This document shows positions 1 to 8,622 of a stretch of 64,000 nucleotides of DNA, in pieces. The translations under genes and the position numbers were made by a program. Source of the DNA: Clostridium_AI sp964409685 (GTDB lineage: Bacteria > Bacillota > Clostridia > Lachnospirales > Lachnospiraceae). Each line of letters begins with the position of its first letter. The stretch's first letter is position 1. The notes beneath the pieces were generated by a model. The model did not search any database, had not been told where the DNA came from, and worked only from the letters and a program-made list of their open reading frames with translations. The stretch covers positions 1-64,000 of the forward strand of contig CAYPEJ010000013.1 of NCBI GenBank assembly GCA_964409685.1, read 5' to 3'.

Positions 1-5
1 AAAAA

Positions 6-42
6 GACAACTAATCCCACCAGAATGGTGGGATTAGTTGTC
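6..42 (-). terminator. Rho-independent terminator after the carboxyltransferase gene
   Basis: A perfect stem GACAACTAATCCCACC with its complement around a short AGAAT loop. Read on the minus strand it is followed at once by a run of T (positions 1-5). It fits the end of the minus-strand carboxyltransferase transcript. Confidence 0.85.
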
Positions 43-49
43 TACAGCC

Positions 50-85
50 TGAGAGCTGCTAGATTATCTAGCAGCTCTTTTTTCA
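50..85 (+). terminator. Rho-independent terminator for a plus-strand gene left of the window
   Basis: The hairpin AGAGCTGCTAGA-TTAT-CTAGCAGCTCT is followed on the plus strand by six T. It probably ends a plus-strand gene outside the window, so two convergent transcripts meet here. Confidence 0.7.
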
Positions 86-108
86 TGTTCCTATTTCTCA
101 TCAAATTC

Positions 109-1596
109 CTATAGAGGAATATTTCCATGTTTTTTGTTGATTGTCATTTCTTTCTTATTTCTTAATGCAAATAAGTCATTATATAAACGTTCTCTTGTCT
201 CAGATGGCTTAATAATTTCATCCACATAGCCTTCTTCTACCGCAATGTTGGCATTCATATAGTTTTGATTATACTCTGCAACTTTTTCATTGTAGAATAC
301 TTTCTTATCCTCTGGTTCCATGCCTTTCATTGCACTTCTGTAAATAATCTTAACAGCACCTTCTGCACCCATAACTGCGATTTCTGCTTTTGGCCAAGCA
401 TATACAAAGTCTGCTTTTAAGTGCTTCGAACACATTCCAATATAAGCTCCACCATAAGATTTTCTTAAAATAACAGTTAATTTTGGTACAGTAGCTTCCG
501 CATAGGCATATAAAAGTTTCGCACCATGACGGATAATTCCCATATGTTCTTGTTCCGTTCCTGGCATAAATCCTGGAACATCTACTAATGTGATAATCGG
601 AATATCTTGTGAATCACAGAAACGAATTAATCTTGCTGCTTTATCACTGGAATTACAATCTAATATTCCACCCATAAAACCAGGTTGATTTGCAATAATA
701 CCAACTGTGATTCCACCTAATTTACCGATACCAACTACAACATTTTTCGCAAACTCTTCTTGCACTTCCATAAAGCTATTCTTATCTAGTAATTCATTAA
801 TTACTTTTTTGACATCATAAATCTTTCTTGATTCTTCTGGTAAGATAGAATCAATTTTACTGAATCTTTTCTTAATAGATAGTTCTCGATTCGCTGGATA
901 AATATCATCTTTGTCTAATAAGCTTACAAGGTCTCTAACTTGTGATAAACATGCTTTTTCGTCTTGATGATAAAAATGTGCAACACCTGATTTTGTTGCA
1001 TGTACTTGCGCTCCACCTAATTCCTCTGCTGTACACACTTGTCCTGTAACGCTCTTTACTACGTCTGGACCTGTTACAAACATTTTACTTACATTGTCAA
1101 TAACAAAGATGAAATCCGTAATACCTGGAGAATATACAGCACCACCTGCACAGGCTCCTGCGATAATAGAGATTTGTGGTATGTACCCCGATGCCATTGT
1201 ATTATAATAAAATATGTCTCCGTAACCTGCTAACGCATTTACGGCTTCCTGAATTCTAGCTCCACCAGAATCATTTATACCGATGATTGGACATTTATTT
1301 TTGATTGCTAATTCAATTACATGCGCTATTTTGCGTCCATGTTTTAAGCCTAGAGTTCCCCCGCATATTGTAAAATCCTGAGAATATACATATACTAGTT
1401 TACCATTAATTGTTCCATATCCTGTAATAACACCGTCATATGGGAACTTCTTACCACGAAATGCTTCTGGACTATAATTTGTGATTCCTGAACCTATCTC
1501 TTGAAATGAATCCTTGTCTAAAAGTAATAAAATTCTTTCAATTGCGTGAAGTTTACCTTTACTATGCTGTGCTCCTAAATTATACTCATTTGACAT
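109..1596 (-). CDS. Acyl-CoA carboxylase carboxyltransferase subunit (propionyl-CoA / methylmalonyl-CoA type)
   Basis: The protein looks like the biotin-dependent carboxyltransferase family (PccB/MmdA). These enzymes move a carboxyl group between carboxybiotin and an acyl-CoA in propionyl-CoA carboxylase or methylmalonyl-CoA decarboxylase. Both crotonase-like halves are present, with glycine-rich oxyanion segments such as GINDSGGARIQEA and, in the C-terminal half, VDVPGFMPGTEQE and AVMGAEGAV. The length (495 residues) is close to the usual 510. A longer frame begins at 1632, but a GAGGGAGG ribosome site at 1604-1612 sits 8 bases before the ATG at 1596, which I take as the start. No biotin carrier, biotin carboxylase or decarboxylase membrane subunit is in the window, so PccB and MmdA cannot be separated here. 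Confidence 0.9.
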   Translation of the reverse strand: MSNEYNLGAQHSKGKLHAIERILLLLDKDSFQEIGSGITNYSPEAFRGKKFPYDGVITGYGTINGKLVYVYSQDFTICGGTLGLKHGRKIAHVIELAIKNKCPIIGINDSGGARIQEAVNALAGYGDIFYYNTMASGYIPQISIIAGACAGGAVYSPGITDFIFVIDNVSKMFVTGPDVVKSVTGQVCTAEELGGAQVHATKSGVAHFYHQDEKACLSQVRDLVSLLDKDDIYPANRELSIKKRFSKIDSILPEESRKIYDVKKVINELLDKNSFMEVQEEFAKNVVVGIGKLGGITVGIIANQPGFMGGILDCNSSDKAARLIRFCDSQDIPIITLVDVPGFMPGTEQEHMGIIRHGAKLLYAYAEATVPKLTVILRKSYGGAYIGMCSKHLKADFVYAWPKAEIAVMGAEGAVKIIYRSAMKGMEPEDKKVFYNEKVAEYNQNYMNANIAVEEGYVDEIIKPSETRERLYNDLFALRNKKEMTINKKHGNIPL

Positions 1597-1736
1597 AAAT
1601 ATAGCCTCCCTCAGTTTATTTTTAACTGACATTCTACAATATTATATACCTCTTTCCTATTTGGTTCAATATGTAAAATTATTTTATTTTGATATTCAAA
1701 TTAAATTTTTTTATATTTTACTAATAGAATGAACGC

Positions 1737-1780
1737 AAAAAAGAAAAGATTGTAACAAAATACGACAATCTTTCCTTTTT
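1737..1780 (-). terminator. Terminator after enolase
   Basis: AAAGATTGT (1745-1753) pairs with ACAATCTTT (1765-1773). A-rich and T-rich flanks on both sides make it usable in both directions. On the minus strand it follows the enolase stop codon by about 10 bases. Confidence 0.8.
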
Positions 1781-1788
1781 TAGTAAAT

Positions 1789-3108
1789 CTATTTATCTGT
1801 TTTCACTTTGAATGCATCTCGACCTAGATAACGTGCAGAACAACCTAGTTCTTCTTCAATTCTTAATAACTGGTTATATTTTGCAACACGATCACTTCTA
1901 GATGGTGCTCCTGTTTTGATTTGTCCTGCATTCATGGCAACTGCAATATCTGCAATTGTAACATCTTCTGTTTCACCAGAACGATGAGATACAATTGCCG
2001 TCCACTTATTATTCTTTGCCATTTCGATTGCTTCTAATGTTTCTGTTAACGTACCGATTTGGTTTACTTTTATTAAAACAGAATTAGAAACATCTTGTTT
2101 CATTCCACGTTCGATACGTTTTGTGTTTGTTACGAATAGGTCATCACCTACAAGTTGCACTTTATCTCCTAAACGCTGGGTTAGTTTTGCCCAACCTTCC
2201 CAATCTTCTTCCGCTAGTCCATCTTCCAAAGAAATAATCGGATATCTAGAACACAAATCTTCCCAGTAATCAACCATTTCATCCACTGTTTTAAATTCAC
2301 CTGATTTCCAGAATAAGTAATCGCCTTTACGACCTGCTTTTGCCGCTTCATCATACATCTCTGTAGCAGCTGCATCCATTGCAATTAGGAAATCATCACC
2401 TGGCTTGTATCCTGCTGCTTCAATCGCTTTCACAATATACTCTAATGCTTGTTCGTCGCTATCAAATTTTGGAGCAAAACCACCTTCATCTCCAACTGCA
2501 GTTACATAGCCATCTGCTTTTAATAACTTCTTTAGGGTGTGGAATACCGTAGTGCTTTGTTCTAGACATTGTGAAAAGCATTTTGCACCAACTGGCATAA
2601 TCATAAATTCTTGGATATTCAAACTAGAGTCTGCATGTTTACCACCATTGATAATGTTCATCATTGGAACAGGAAGTACGGTTGCATTACATCCACCTAC
2701 ATATTGATACAACGGAAGATAACATGCATTGGCTGCAGCTTTTGCTACTGCCAAAGAAACACCAAGGATAGCATTGGCACCGAATTTACCTTTGTTTTCT
2801 GTTCCATCTGCTTTAATCATGGCATGGTCAATTTCTACTTGATTAAATGCATTCATTCCGATAATGGTATCTGCAATGGCTGTATTGATATTTTCTACCG
2901 CTTTTTTCACACCAGTTCCTAAGTAGCGTTGCTTATCGCCATCTCGAAGTTCCACTGCCTCAAAGGCTCCTGTAGATGCTCCAGATGGAACGGCTGCGAT
3001 TCCTGTACTTCCATCTTCTAATACCACTTCTGCTTCTACCGTTGGATTTCCTCTCGAATCTAATATTTCTCTACCATGTACTGCAACAATACGAAGTTTT
3101 TCGTTCAT
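1789..3108 (-). CDS. eno: Enolase (phosphopyruvate hydratase)
   Basis: Enolase interconverts 2-phosphoglycerate and phosphoenolpyruvate in glycolysis. The 439-residue protein has the full family pattern: the N-terminal motif AVHGREILDSRGNPTVEAEV, the metal-site segments SLEDGLAEEDW and GDDLFVTN, the catalytic-lysine segment LIKVNQIGTLTET and the signature SHRSGETED. Length is normal (about 430). A GAGGG ribosome site precedes the ATG. It has its own terminator and looks monocistronic. Pyruvate kinase, the next glycolytic step, lies about 23 kb away in a different operon. Confidence 0.98.
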   Translation of the reverse strand: MNEKLRIVAVHGREILDSRGNPTVEAEVVLEDGSTGIAAVPSGASTGAFEAVELRDGDKQRYLGTGVKKAVENINTAIADTIIGMNAFNQVEIDHAMIKADGTENKGKFGANAILGVSLAVAKAAANACYLPLYQYVGGCNATVLPVPMMNIINGGKHADSSLNIQEFMIMPVGAKCFSQCLEQSTTVFHTLKKLLKADGYVTAVGDEGGFAPKFDSDEQALEYIVKAIEAAGYKPGDDFLIAMDAAATEMYDEAAKAGRKGDYLFWKSGEFKTVDEMVDYWEDLCSRYPIISLEDGLAEEDWEGWAKLTQRLGDKVQLVGDDLFVTNTKRIERGMKQDVSNSVLIKVNQIGTLTETLEAIEMAKNNKWTAIVSHRSGETEDVTIADIAVAMNAGQIKTGAPSRSDRVAKYNQLLRIEEELGCSARYLGRDAFKVKTDK

Positions 3109-3313
3109 ATCATACCCTCATTTCATTCTAATTTTTCGATTTGGATTCAAATACGATTGGGAAACGTTCACTTACAAGACTACCAGAAATTTAATTCTCA
3201 TAAGATTTTTCCTCATTTCCTCATAAGGTATAATATGAACGATACCATTCAGAATTATTCTTAATTTTAAGAACCGTAAATCAAGTTAAACTAATTTTAC
3301 TTATACTTCAGAA

Positions 3314-4825
3314 TTAAGATTCAATATGATATAATTTCTCATATTTTTCTTTTAAATACTTAATATAATAATCCGCATTAAATTCTTCCCCTGTCATTTC
3401 TTTCAAAATCTCATTAGTTGTCTTCGATTTTCCATATTGGTGAACTTTTTCTTTTAGGAAATCACGTATTGGAAGTAGATTTCCTTCTTTTAAATAGTCT
3501 TCTAATGGCATAGCTTGCTTCATATAATAATATATTTGCGCTGCTATAGCACTTCCTAATGCATAGGATGGGAAATACCCAAAATCTCCAGTTGCCCAAT
3601 GAATATCTTGTAAGATACCTTCCGAATCATTTTGTGGCTCTACTCCAAGGTATTCCTTATATTTTTCGTTCCACAACTTAGGTAAACTATCCACACTGGC
3701 ACCATCTTCAATAATGGCTTTTTCCACCTCATATCGTACTAAGATGTGTAATGGATACGTTAATTCATCAGACTGCGTTCGAATTAAACTTGGAGCAGAT
3801 TTATTTACGCCTTTAATAAAATCTTTTAATGTAACATTTTTTAATTGTTCTGGAAATGTATCCACTAATCGTTGATAAATCGGTATCCAGAATTCCTCTG
3901 ATTTTCCAATAATATTTTCCCAAAATCTTGACTGACTTTCATGCATTCCCATAGAAGTTCCAGTTCCTACAGGAGTTAGCGTGAACTCATCTTTTACCCC
4001 AAGTTCATATAATGCGTGACCTGTTTCATGTATCGCTGAGAATATAGAATCTTCTACCCCTTGTTCCTCAAAATGATTCGTATATCGAACATCATGATTG
4101 TGTAGATTGGTTGTAAATGGATGCGCACTCTCCGCTATCAATCCACGGTTTAAATTAAATCCCACATAAGTAGAAATCCAATCACAGAATTCTTTTTGCT
4201 TTTCCTTTGGATAGTGAGCAAATTCATACGATTTTCCAATGCTATCCTTCTTTTCTGCCACTTTTTTCATAAACGGAACTAATTCTGTCTTTATTTTATC
4301 AAAGAAAATGTCTAGTTTTTCCATATTGAAGCCTGGTTCAAAATCATTTAACAATACATCATACAGTTTTTGTCTTCCTTTTTTTCTGTATTTTGCAAAT
4401 TTCTTTCTATAGTCAATGATTTCCTTTAATACAGGGGCAAATTTCTGATAGTCATTGTCCTCTTTTGCTTTTGCCCATGCAGAAGTGGATTTTGCTGTTA
4501 AGGTTGCAAAGTCCTTATACTCTTTGCTTGGAATTGGACGCAATTCATTATCAATCTTTTGAATCTCTGCTACGATCGCTTTTTCCACATCCGTTAAACT
4601 TTCTTGTGCTTTTTTTCCTTCTAATTTATCCAATAATTCTTTTACTTCGTCGTTAATGTATGTTTTGTAGTATTCATCAGATAACGTTCCAATTACTTTG
4701 GATGTATACTCACCTGCTTCTTTTGGTGCAGTGGTTTCATTATCCCATTCAAATAATGTTAATGCTGTCTGTAATGCCATTCCCTTTTCTATATATGGCT
4801 GTAAACGTTCATAATATTTATTCAT
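3314..4825 (-). CDS. M32 family metallocarboxypeptidase (carboxypeptidase Taq type)
   Basis: This is a zinc-dependent carboxypeptidase that removes C-terminal residues from peptides in the cytoplasm. The 503-residue all-helical protein carries the M32 zinc motif HETGH at residues 266-270, followed by the family segment HESQSRFWEN and, later, the conserved IRTQSDELTYPLHILVRYE block. Length matches the family. A GAGG site lies just before the ATG. It stands alone between enolase and divergent argH. Confidence 0.93.
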   Translation of the reverse strand: MNKYYERLQPYIEKGMALQTALTLFEWDNETTAPKEAGEYTSKVIGTLSDEYYKTYINDEVKELLDKLEGKKAQESLTDVEKAIVAEIQKIDNELRPIPSKEYKDFATLTAKSTSAWAKAKEDNDYQKFAPVLKEIIDYRKKFAKYRKKGRQKLYDVLLNDFEPGFNMEKLDIFFDKIKTELVPFMKKVAEKKDSIGKSYEFAHYPKEKQKEFCDWISTYVGFNLNRGLIAESAHPFTTNLHNHDVRYTNHFEEQGVEDSIFSAIHETGHALYELGVKDEFTLTPVGTGTSMGMHESQSRFWENIIGKSEEFWIPIYQRLVDTFPEQLKNVTLKDFIKGVNKSAPSLIRTQSDELTYPLHILVRYEVEKAIIEDGASVDSLPKLWNEKYKEYLGVEPQNDSEGILQDIHWATGDFGYFPSYALGSAIAAQIYYYMKQAMPLEDYLKEGNLLPIRDFLKEKVHQYGKSKTTNEILKEMTGEEFNADYYIKYLKEKYEKLYHIES

Positions 4826-4963
4826 ATTCTACCTCATTCCTTCTTCCATCCTCTTAGTTTACTTCATTAATAATTCTAAAACAATCTCGATGTATTTTCC
4901 ATATCTTGAATCATATATAGGATTTCATTATAATGGCTTTGCTATTCTTTCTACAACATATTA

Positions 4964-4992
4964 TTGCATTCTTGATAAAAAACCATTAAAAT
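4964..4992 (+). promoter_or_regulatory. SigmaA-type promoter for argH
   Basis: TTGCAT, a 17-base spacer and TAAAAT form a near-consensus vegetative promoter about 82 bases before the argH start codon. The predicted transcription start falls near 5000, inside the dyad annotated next. Confidence 0.75.
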
Positions 4993-5029
4993 GTTGTAAG
5001 AGTACGATTTTGTCGTAGTATTTTACAAC
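4993..5029 (+). promoter_or_regulatory. Imperfect dyad at the argH transcription start; candidate operator or leader hairpin
   Basis: GTTGTAA (4993-4999) and TACGA (5003-5007) are mirrored by TCGTA (5013-5017) and TTACAAC (5023-5029). The dyad starts directly after the -10 box. That is a typical repressor position, but it could also act as an RNA hairpin. The regulator is unknown, and I did not see a clear ARG-box match. Confidence 0.45.
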
Positions 5030-5074
5030 TCAGTACGAGATATACAAAATTATTAACGAAAAGAGGTACATTGT

Positions 5075-6454
5075 ATGAAACTTTGGGGCGGACGATTTAC
5101 AAAGGAAACCAACCAATTAGTACATAATTTTAACGCGTCAATTGGATTTGACCAAAAATTTTATAAACAAGATATTACAGGAAGTATTGCACATGTTACT
5201 ATGCTTGCAACACAAGGAATTATCACAGATGAGGAAAAAGAAAGTATTATCAATGGCCTTTCTGGCATTTTAAACGATATTGAAAATGGAACTTTAGTAA
5301 TCGACGGTACACATGAAGATATCCATAGTTTTGTGGAAGCACATTTAATTGAACGTATTGGTGATGTCGGAAAGAAACTACATACTGGTAGAAGCCGTAA
5401 TGACCAAGTTGCATTGGATATGAAATTGTATACTAGAGATGAAGTAAAAGAAATTGATCATTTATTAAAAGATTTATTACAAGAACTGTATCAGATTATG
5501 AAGGAAAATACAGAAACATTTATGCCAGGTTTTACACATTTACAGAAGGCACAACCAATTACTCTTGCCCATCATATGGGGGCATATTTTGAGATGTTTA
5601 AGCGTGACCGTTCTCGTATGCATGATATTTTTGAACGTATGAATTACTGTCCTCTTGGTTCTGGTGCATTAGCTGGTACTACTTATCCTTTGGATCGTAA
5701 TTTAACAGCTTCTCTTCTTGAATTTGCTGGTCCTACTTTAAATAGTATGGATTCTGTATCCGATAGAGACTATTTGATTGAGTTTTTAAGTGCATGTTCT
5801 ACCATTATGATGCATTTAAGTAGATTCTGCGAAGAAATTATTATCTGGAATACAAATGAATATCAGTTTGTAGATATTGATGATTCTTATAGTACAGGTT
5901 CTAGTATTATGCCACAGAAAAAGAATCCTGATATTGCAGAATTGATTCGTGGTAAGACTGGTCGTGTGTATGGTGCGTTAGTATCTATTTTGACTACTAT
6001 GAAAGGACTTCCTCTTGCGTATAATAAGGATATGCAGGAAGATAAAGAGTTGACATTTGATGCGATTGATACCGTGAAGGGTTGTATTCTTTTATTTACT
6101 GGTATGCTTGCTTCTATGAAATTTAATAAGGATACGATGGAAGCCAGTGCAAAAAATGGATTTACTAATGCTACGGATGCAGCGGATTATCTTGTAAATC
6201 ATGGAGTTCCGTTCCGTGATGCTCATGGTATTGTAGGTCGATTGGTGTTATTCTGTATTGAGAAAGATATTGCGTTGGATGATATGACTTTAGAAGAGTT
6301 TAAGGCGATTAGTCCTGTATTTGAGGAAGATATCTATGAGGCAATTAGTATGAAGAATTGCGTAGAAAAACGAAATACAATTGGTGCGCCTGGTACGATT
6401 GCAATGGCGGAAGTATTGAAGGAATGTGAACGATATCTAAATGAAATCGCTTAA
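5075..6454 (+). CDS. argH: Argininosuccinate lyase
   Basis: It splits argininosuccinate into arginine and fumarate, the last step of arginine synthesis. The 459-residue protein begins with KLWGGRFTKETN, typical of ArgH, and has HTGRSRNDQVA, TFMPGFTHLQKAQPITLAHH and the fumarase/aspartase-superfamily signature GSSIMPQKKNPD at residues 275-286, which carries the catalytic serine. Length is standard. A GAGG site precedes the ATG. Its usual partner argG is not beside it. It has its own promoter and a downstream terminator shared with the convergent peptide operon. Confidence 0.97.
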   Translation: MKLWGGRFTKETNQLVHNFNASIGFDQKFYKQDITGSIAHVTMLATQGIITDEEKESIINGLSGILNDIENGTLVIDGTHEDIHSFVEAHLIERIGDVGKKLHTGRSRNDQVALDMKLYTRDEVKEIDHLLKDLLQELYQIMKENTETFMPGFTHLQKAQPITLAHHMGAYFEMFKRDRSRMHDIFERMNYCPLGSGALAGTTYPLDRNLTASLLEFAGPTLNSMDSVSDRDYLIEFLSACSTIMMHLSRFCEEIIIWNTNEYQFVDIDDSYSTGSSIMPQKKNPDIAELIRGKTGRVYGALVSILTTMKGLPLAYNKDMQEDKELTFDAIDTVKGCILLFTGMLASMKFNKDTMEASAKNGFTNATDAADYLVNHGVPFRDAHGIVGRLVLFCIEKDIALDDMTLEEFKAISPVFEEDIYEAISMKNCVEKRNTIGAPGTIAMAEVLKECERYLNEIA

Positions 6455-6456
6455 AT

Positions 6457-6502
6457 ATAAAAACCTATCCTATCACTCTTAGTGATTAGGGTAGGTTTTA
6501 TT
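6457..6502. terminator. Bidirectional terminator between argH and the epipeptide-like operon
   Basis: AAACCTATCCTATCAC (6461-6476) pairs with GTGATTAGGGTAGGTTT (6482-6498), with one bulge, and has A/T runs on both sides. It can end argH on the plus strand and the peptide operon on the minus strand. Confidence 0.85.
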
Positions 6503-6532
6503 TTGCATAATATAATGACATCTTTTACATTA

Positions 6533-6649
6533 TTACCTAGTAATTAGAACCCAAGAACTAGAAATTAAAGCCCATGCCAAATTATCTCTCTCTTCTACTT
6601 CTTCAACTTCTGAATCATAGCCTGATTTCAATAATTCCTCAATATTCAT
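6533..6649 (-). CDS. Short peptide, probable epipeptide-type RiPP precursor
   Basis: A 38-residue open frame preceded by a perfect GGAAGGAGG ribosome site 8 bases before its ATG. It is the last gene of the five-gene peptide operon, followed by a terminator. Residues 1-20 are acidic and leader-like, with eight Glu/Asp and an EELL start. Residues 21-38 read RDNLAWALISSSWVLITR, a hydrophobic core. From memory, the B. subtilis precursor YydF/EpeX has a core in which W-x-x-Val and W-Ile-Leu carry the D-configured Val and Ile. Here W26-x-x-Ile29 and W33-Val34-Leu35 occupy the same pattern. I infer that this is the substrate of the neighbouring radical SAM enzyme. Overall identity outside this pattern is low. 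Confidence 0.75.
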   Translation of the reverse strand: MNIEELLKSGYDSEVEEVEERDNLAWALISSSWVLITR

Positions 6650-6756
6650 TACTTATTCCTCCTTCCTTGTAAAATATAATGTATCTAACATATATTTGTT
6701 ATTACATACATACCTTGAATAAACCTATTTGTTTCATAAATACTATATAAACTATA

Positions 6757-7632
6757 TTATCTTAATTGCATAATAATCCAAATCAATATCCCTAAGAAAA
6801 AAATTCGCTGTATGACATAATAACATACAAGAAAATAATTCTTTTTGCTTTTCTTTTTATCTTTTAACAAACTCCAAAAACAATTTTTTGACTCTTTGTT
6901 TAGATTCACAATGTTAAGACAGTCTGCCAATACATAATACCCATCCAATTTTAAAAATGGAATAATATTGGATAAAACAAAAAAATACGAAATCTCTAAT
7001 CCCTCAAAATATATTGGTTTATGAAACATTCCAATGACTAATATAGCGATAAAGAGCAAGGCATTAAAATAAACACCTCCTAATGAAGTCTTAATTCGAT
7101 TTATTTTACCTGCCATACATATATCGGTTGTATCAACATACACCATGGGCATTCCATAATTCATTTTTAAACCAAATGAATGCACTTTTCTCCCTGAGTT
7201 GTGACACAACACAACATGTCCCAATTCATGAACTAATACATTTACAAACGTCCATAAAATCATAGTTCCTATTGAATAGGAACCTGTAATCTTCCTATTC
7301 CAAATAGAATTAGAACCAAACAAAATCGTGAATAGAATCCCGCCTATAATAGCAGTCATACAAAAAATAATATCAAATATTTTCTGGTTTCTCCTAAATC
7401 TTTCAACCTGAATACATGGAATGCATACCTTTTTCCTTGCCCTTTTCCTAATATGTTCATCAAACAATCTATGCAACACTTCACACACTTCATTACTATT
7501 TAGATTTTCGATAATCTCATTTCTCATCTTCCCACTGAGTTTAAGATACCGAACATTTTTCAAATCTTTCACCATAATATATTCTTTTTCTATATGTATT
7601 TCATATTGATCTTCTATAAAACTATTTTCCAT
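6757..7632 (-). CDS. M50-like membrane metalloprotease (EpeP/YydH-like)
   Basis: A 291-residue multi-pass membrane protein with a site-2-protease type zinc motif HELGH at 135-139 and a second motif LDGYY at 229-233, as in M50 proteases. Hydrophobic segments lie near 86-106, 120-145, 187-203, 213-227 and at the C-terminus. Residues 1-65 are soluble and have a pattern (YIMVKDLKNVRYLKL, then a helix and EVLHRLF) that resembles a PqqD-type peptide-binding fold; that is inference. It starts 3 bases after the radical SAM gene. By analogy with B. subtilis YydH it would cut the leader from the modified peptide in the membrane. Confidence 0.8.
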   Translation of the reverse strand: MENSFIEDQYEIHIEKEYIMVKDLKNVRYLKLSGKMRNEIIENLNSNEVCEVLHRLFDEHIRKRARKKVCIPCIQVERFRRNQKIFDIIFCMTAIIGGILFTILFGSNSIWNRKITGSYSIGTMILWTFVNVLVHELGHVVLCHNSGRKVHSFGLKMNYGMPMVYVDTTDICMAGKINRIKTSLGGVYFNALLFIAILVIGMFHKPIYFEGLEISYFFVLSNIIPFLKLDGYYVLADCLNIVNLNKESKNCFWSLLKDKKKSKKNYFLVCYYVIQRIFFLGILIWIIMQLR

Positions 7633-7635
7633 ACA

Positions 7636-8622
7636 CTATTTTTCATTTTCCTTCATATACTTTTGATATATCAGCACTCTCTCTTGTTCAATATATTTCG
7701 AAAGTACTGTTAAGAATGCTTGATTATGAAAAATAGTATGACATAAATGGCATTTGTTTACATAGTTCTGTTCAAAGAATTCATGAAAATTTTCCTTTTC
7801 AGCTATATGTAAATACCAATCAAACCCATATTTCTTTAACATTCGAATATGCATATTCATATGATAATTTCCTAGTAATTCTTGTAAAGTATTTTGATGT
7901 ATGTTCCCTATCTTTAATACGTCTTGCATACCCGCTTGAGAACAACAAGGATATACCGAACCATCTAAATAAACAGAAAAATAGGTTAATTCATAACATT
8001 TTATGGACTTACTAAGTAATTCCTCATCATAAAAAAAATCACTTTTATCAATGCAATTAGCTCTTCCAATCGGCAAACATGCAGCTCGATAATGTGGAAT
8101 ATCAACCAATTCATCCTTTACCACATATAATAAATCTGATAAATCGCTTGTAGATTTTGTAATTACACTTCCTATATCTATCGGAATATTCATCTTTTTC
8201 CCAAATCGGAGAATCCTTTTCAAACATGCAACATCAACATAACTTTGATGAAAGTGATCCAGACTTAATCCAATTTTCCCAATTCCACTTCGTTTTAGTT
8301 CCATTAACATTTCTTCTGTTTTTTCATCTGATATTGCCCAAAACCCATTGGTAGTCACTGAAGTTCTAAGACCTAATTCACTTGCAAATTTCGTTAATCG
8401 AAGCAAAGAATCATACTGCAAAAAAGCCTCACCACCAGAAAAACCAACCTTTTTTATATTTGGCATGGCGGATGCTTGCTTAATGATTTCTCTCATTACT
8501 TGTTCATCCGCAACCTGCTTTTTCTGAGGCGAACAACTGAAACAACACATACTACATTGTGCATTACATTGATCTGTTAATAAAATTGCTACCATATCTG
8601 GTTCGATTCTAATTTTAGTCAT
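7636..8622 (-). CDS. Radical SAM peptide epimerase-like enzyme (EpeE/YydG-like)
   Basis: A 328-residue radical SAM protein. The CX3CX2C cluster is C19-C23-C26 inside DQCNAQCSMCCFSCSP, which closely matches what I recall of B. subtilis YydG/EpeE (CNASCDHCCFSCSP). GFSGGEAF (60-67) is the SAM-binding GGE motif. A Cys pair at 226-227 (VYPCCSQAG) lies where EpeE has its hydrogen-donor cysteine, and CxxC at 291-294 could hold an auxiliary cluster. I infer that it converts L residues of the 38-residue peptide to D residues. It overlaps the permease gene by 8 bases and is followed at once by the protease. A different radical SAM RiPP reaction cannot be excluded. Confidence 0.82.
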   Translation of the reverse strand: MTKIRIEPDMVAILLTDQCNAQCSMCCFSCSPQKKQVADEQVMREIIKQASAMPNIKKVGFSGGEAFLQYDSLLRLTKFASELGLRTSVTTNGFWAISDEKTEEMLMELKRSGIGKIGLSLDHFHQSYVDVACLKRILRFGKKMNIPIDIGSVITKSTSDLSDLLYVVKDELVDIPHYRAACLPIGRANCIDKSDFFYDEELLSKSIKCYELTYFSVYLDGSVYPCCSQAGMQDVLKIGNIHQNTLQELLGNYHMNMHIRMLKKYGFDWYLHIAEKENFHEFFEQNYVNKCHLCHTIFHNQAFLTVLSKYIEQERVLIYQKYMKENEK

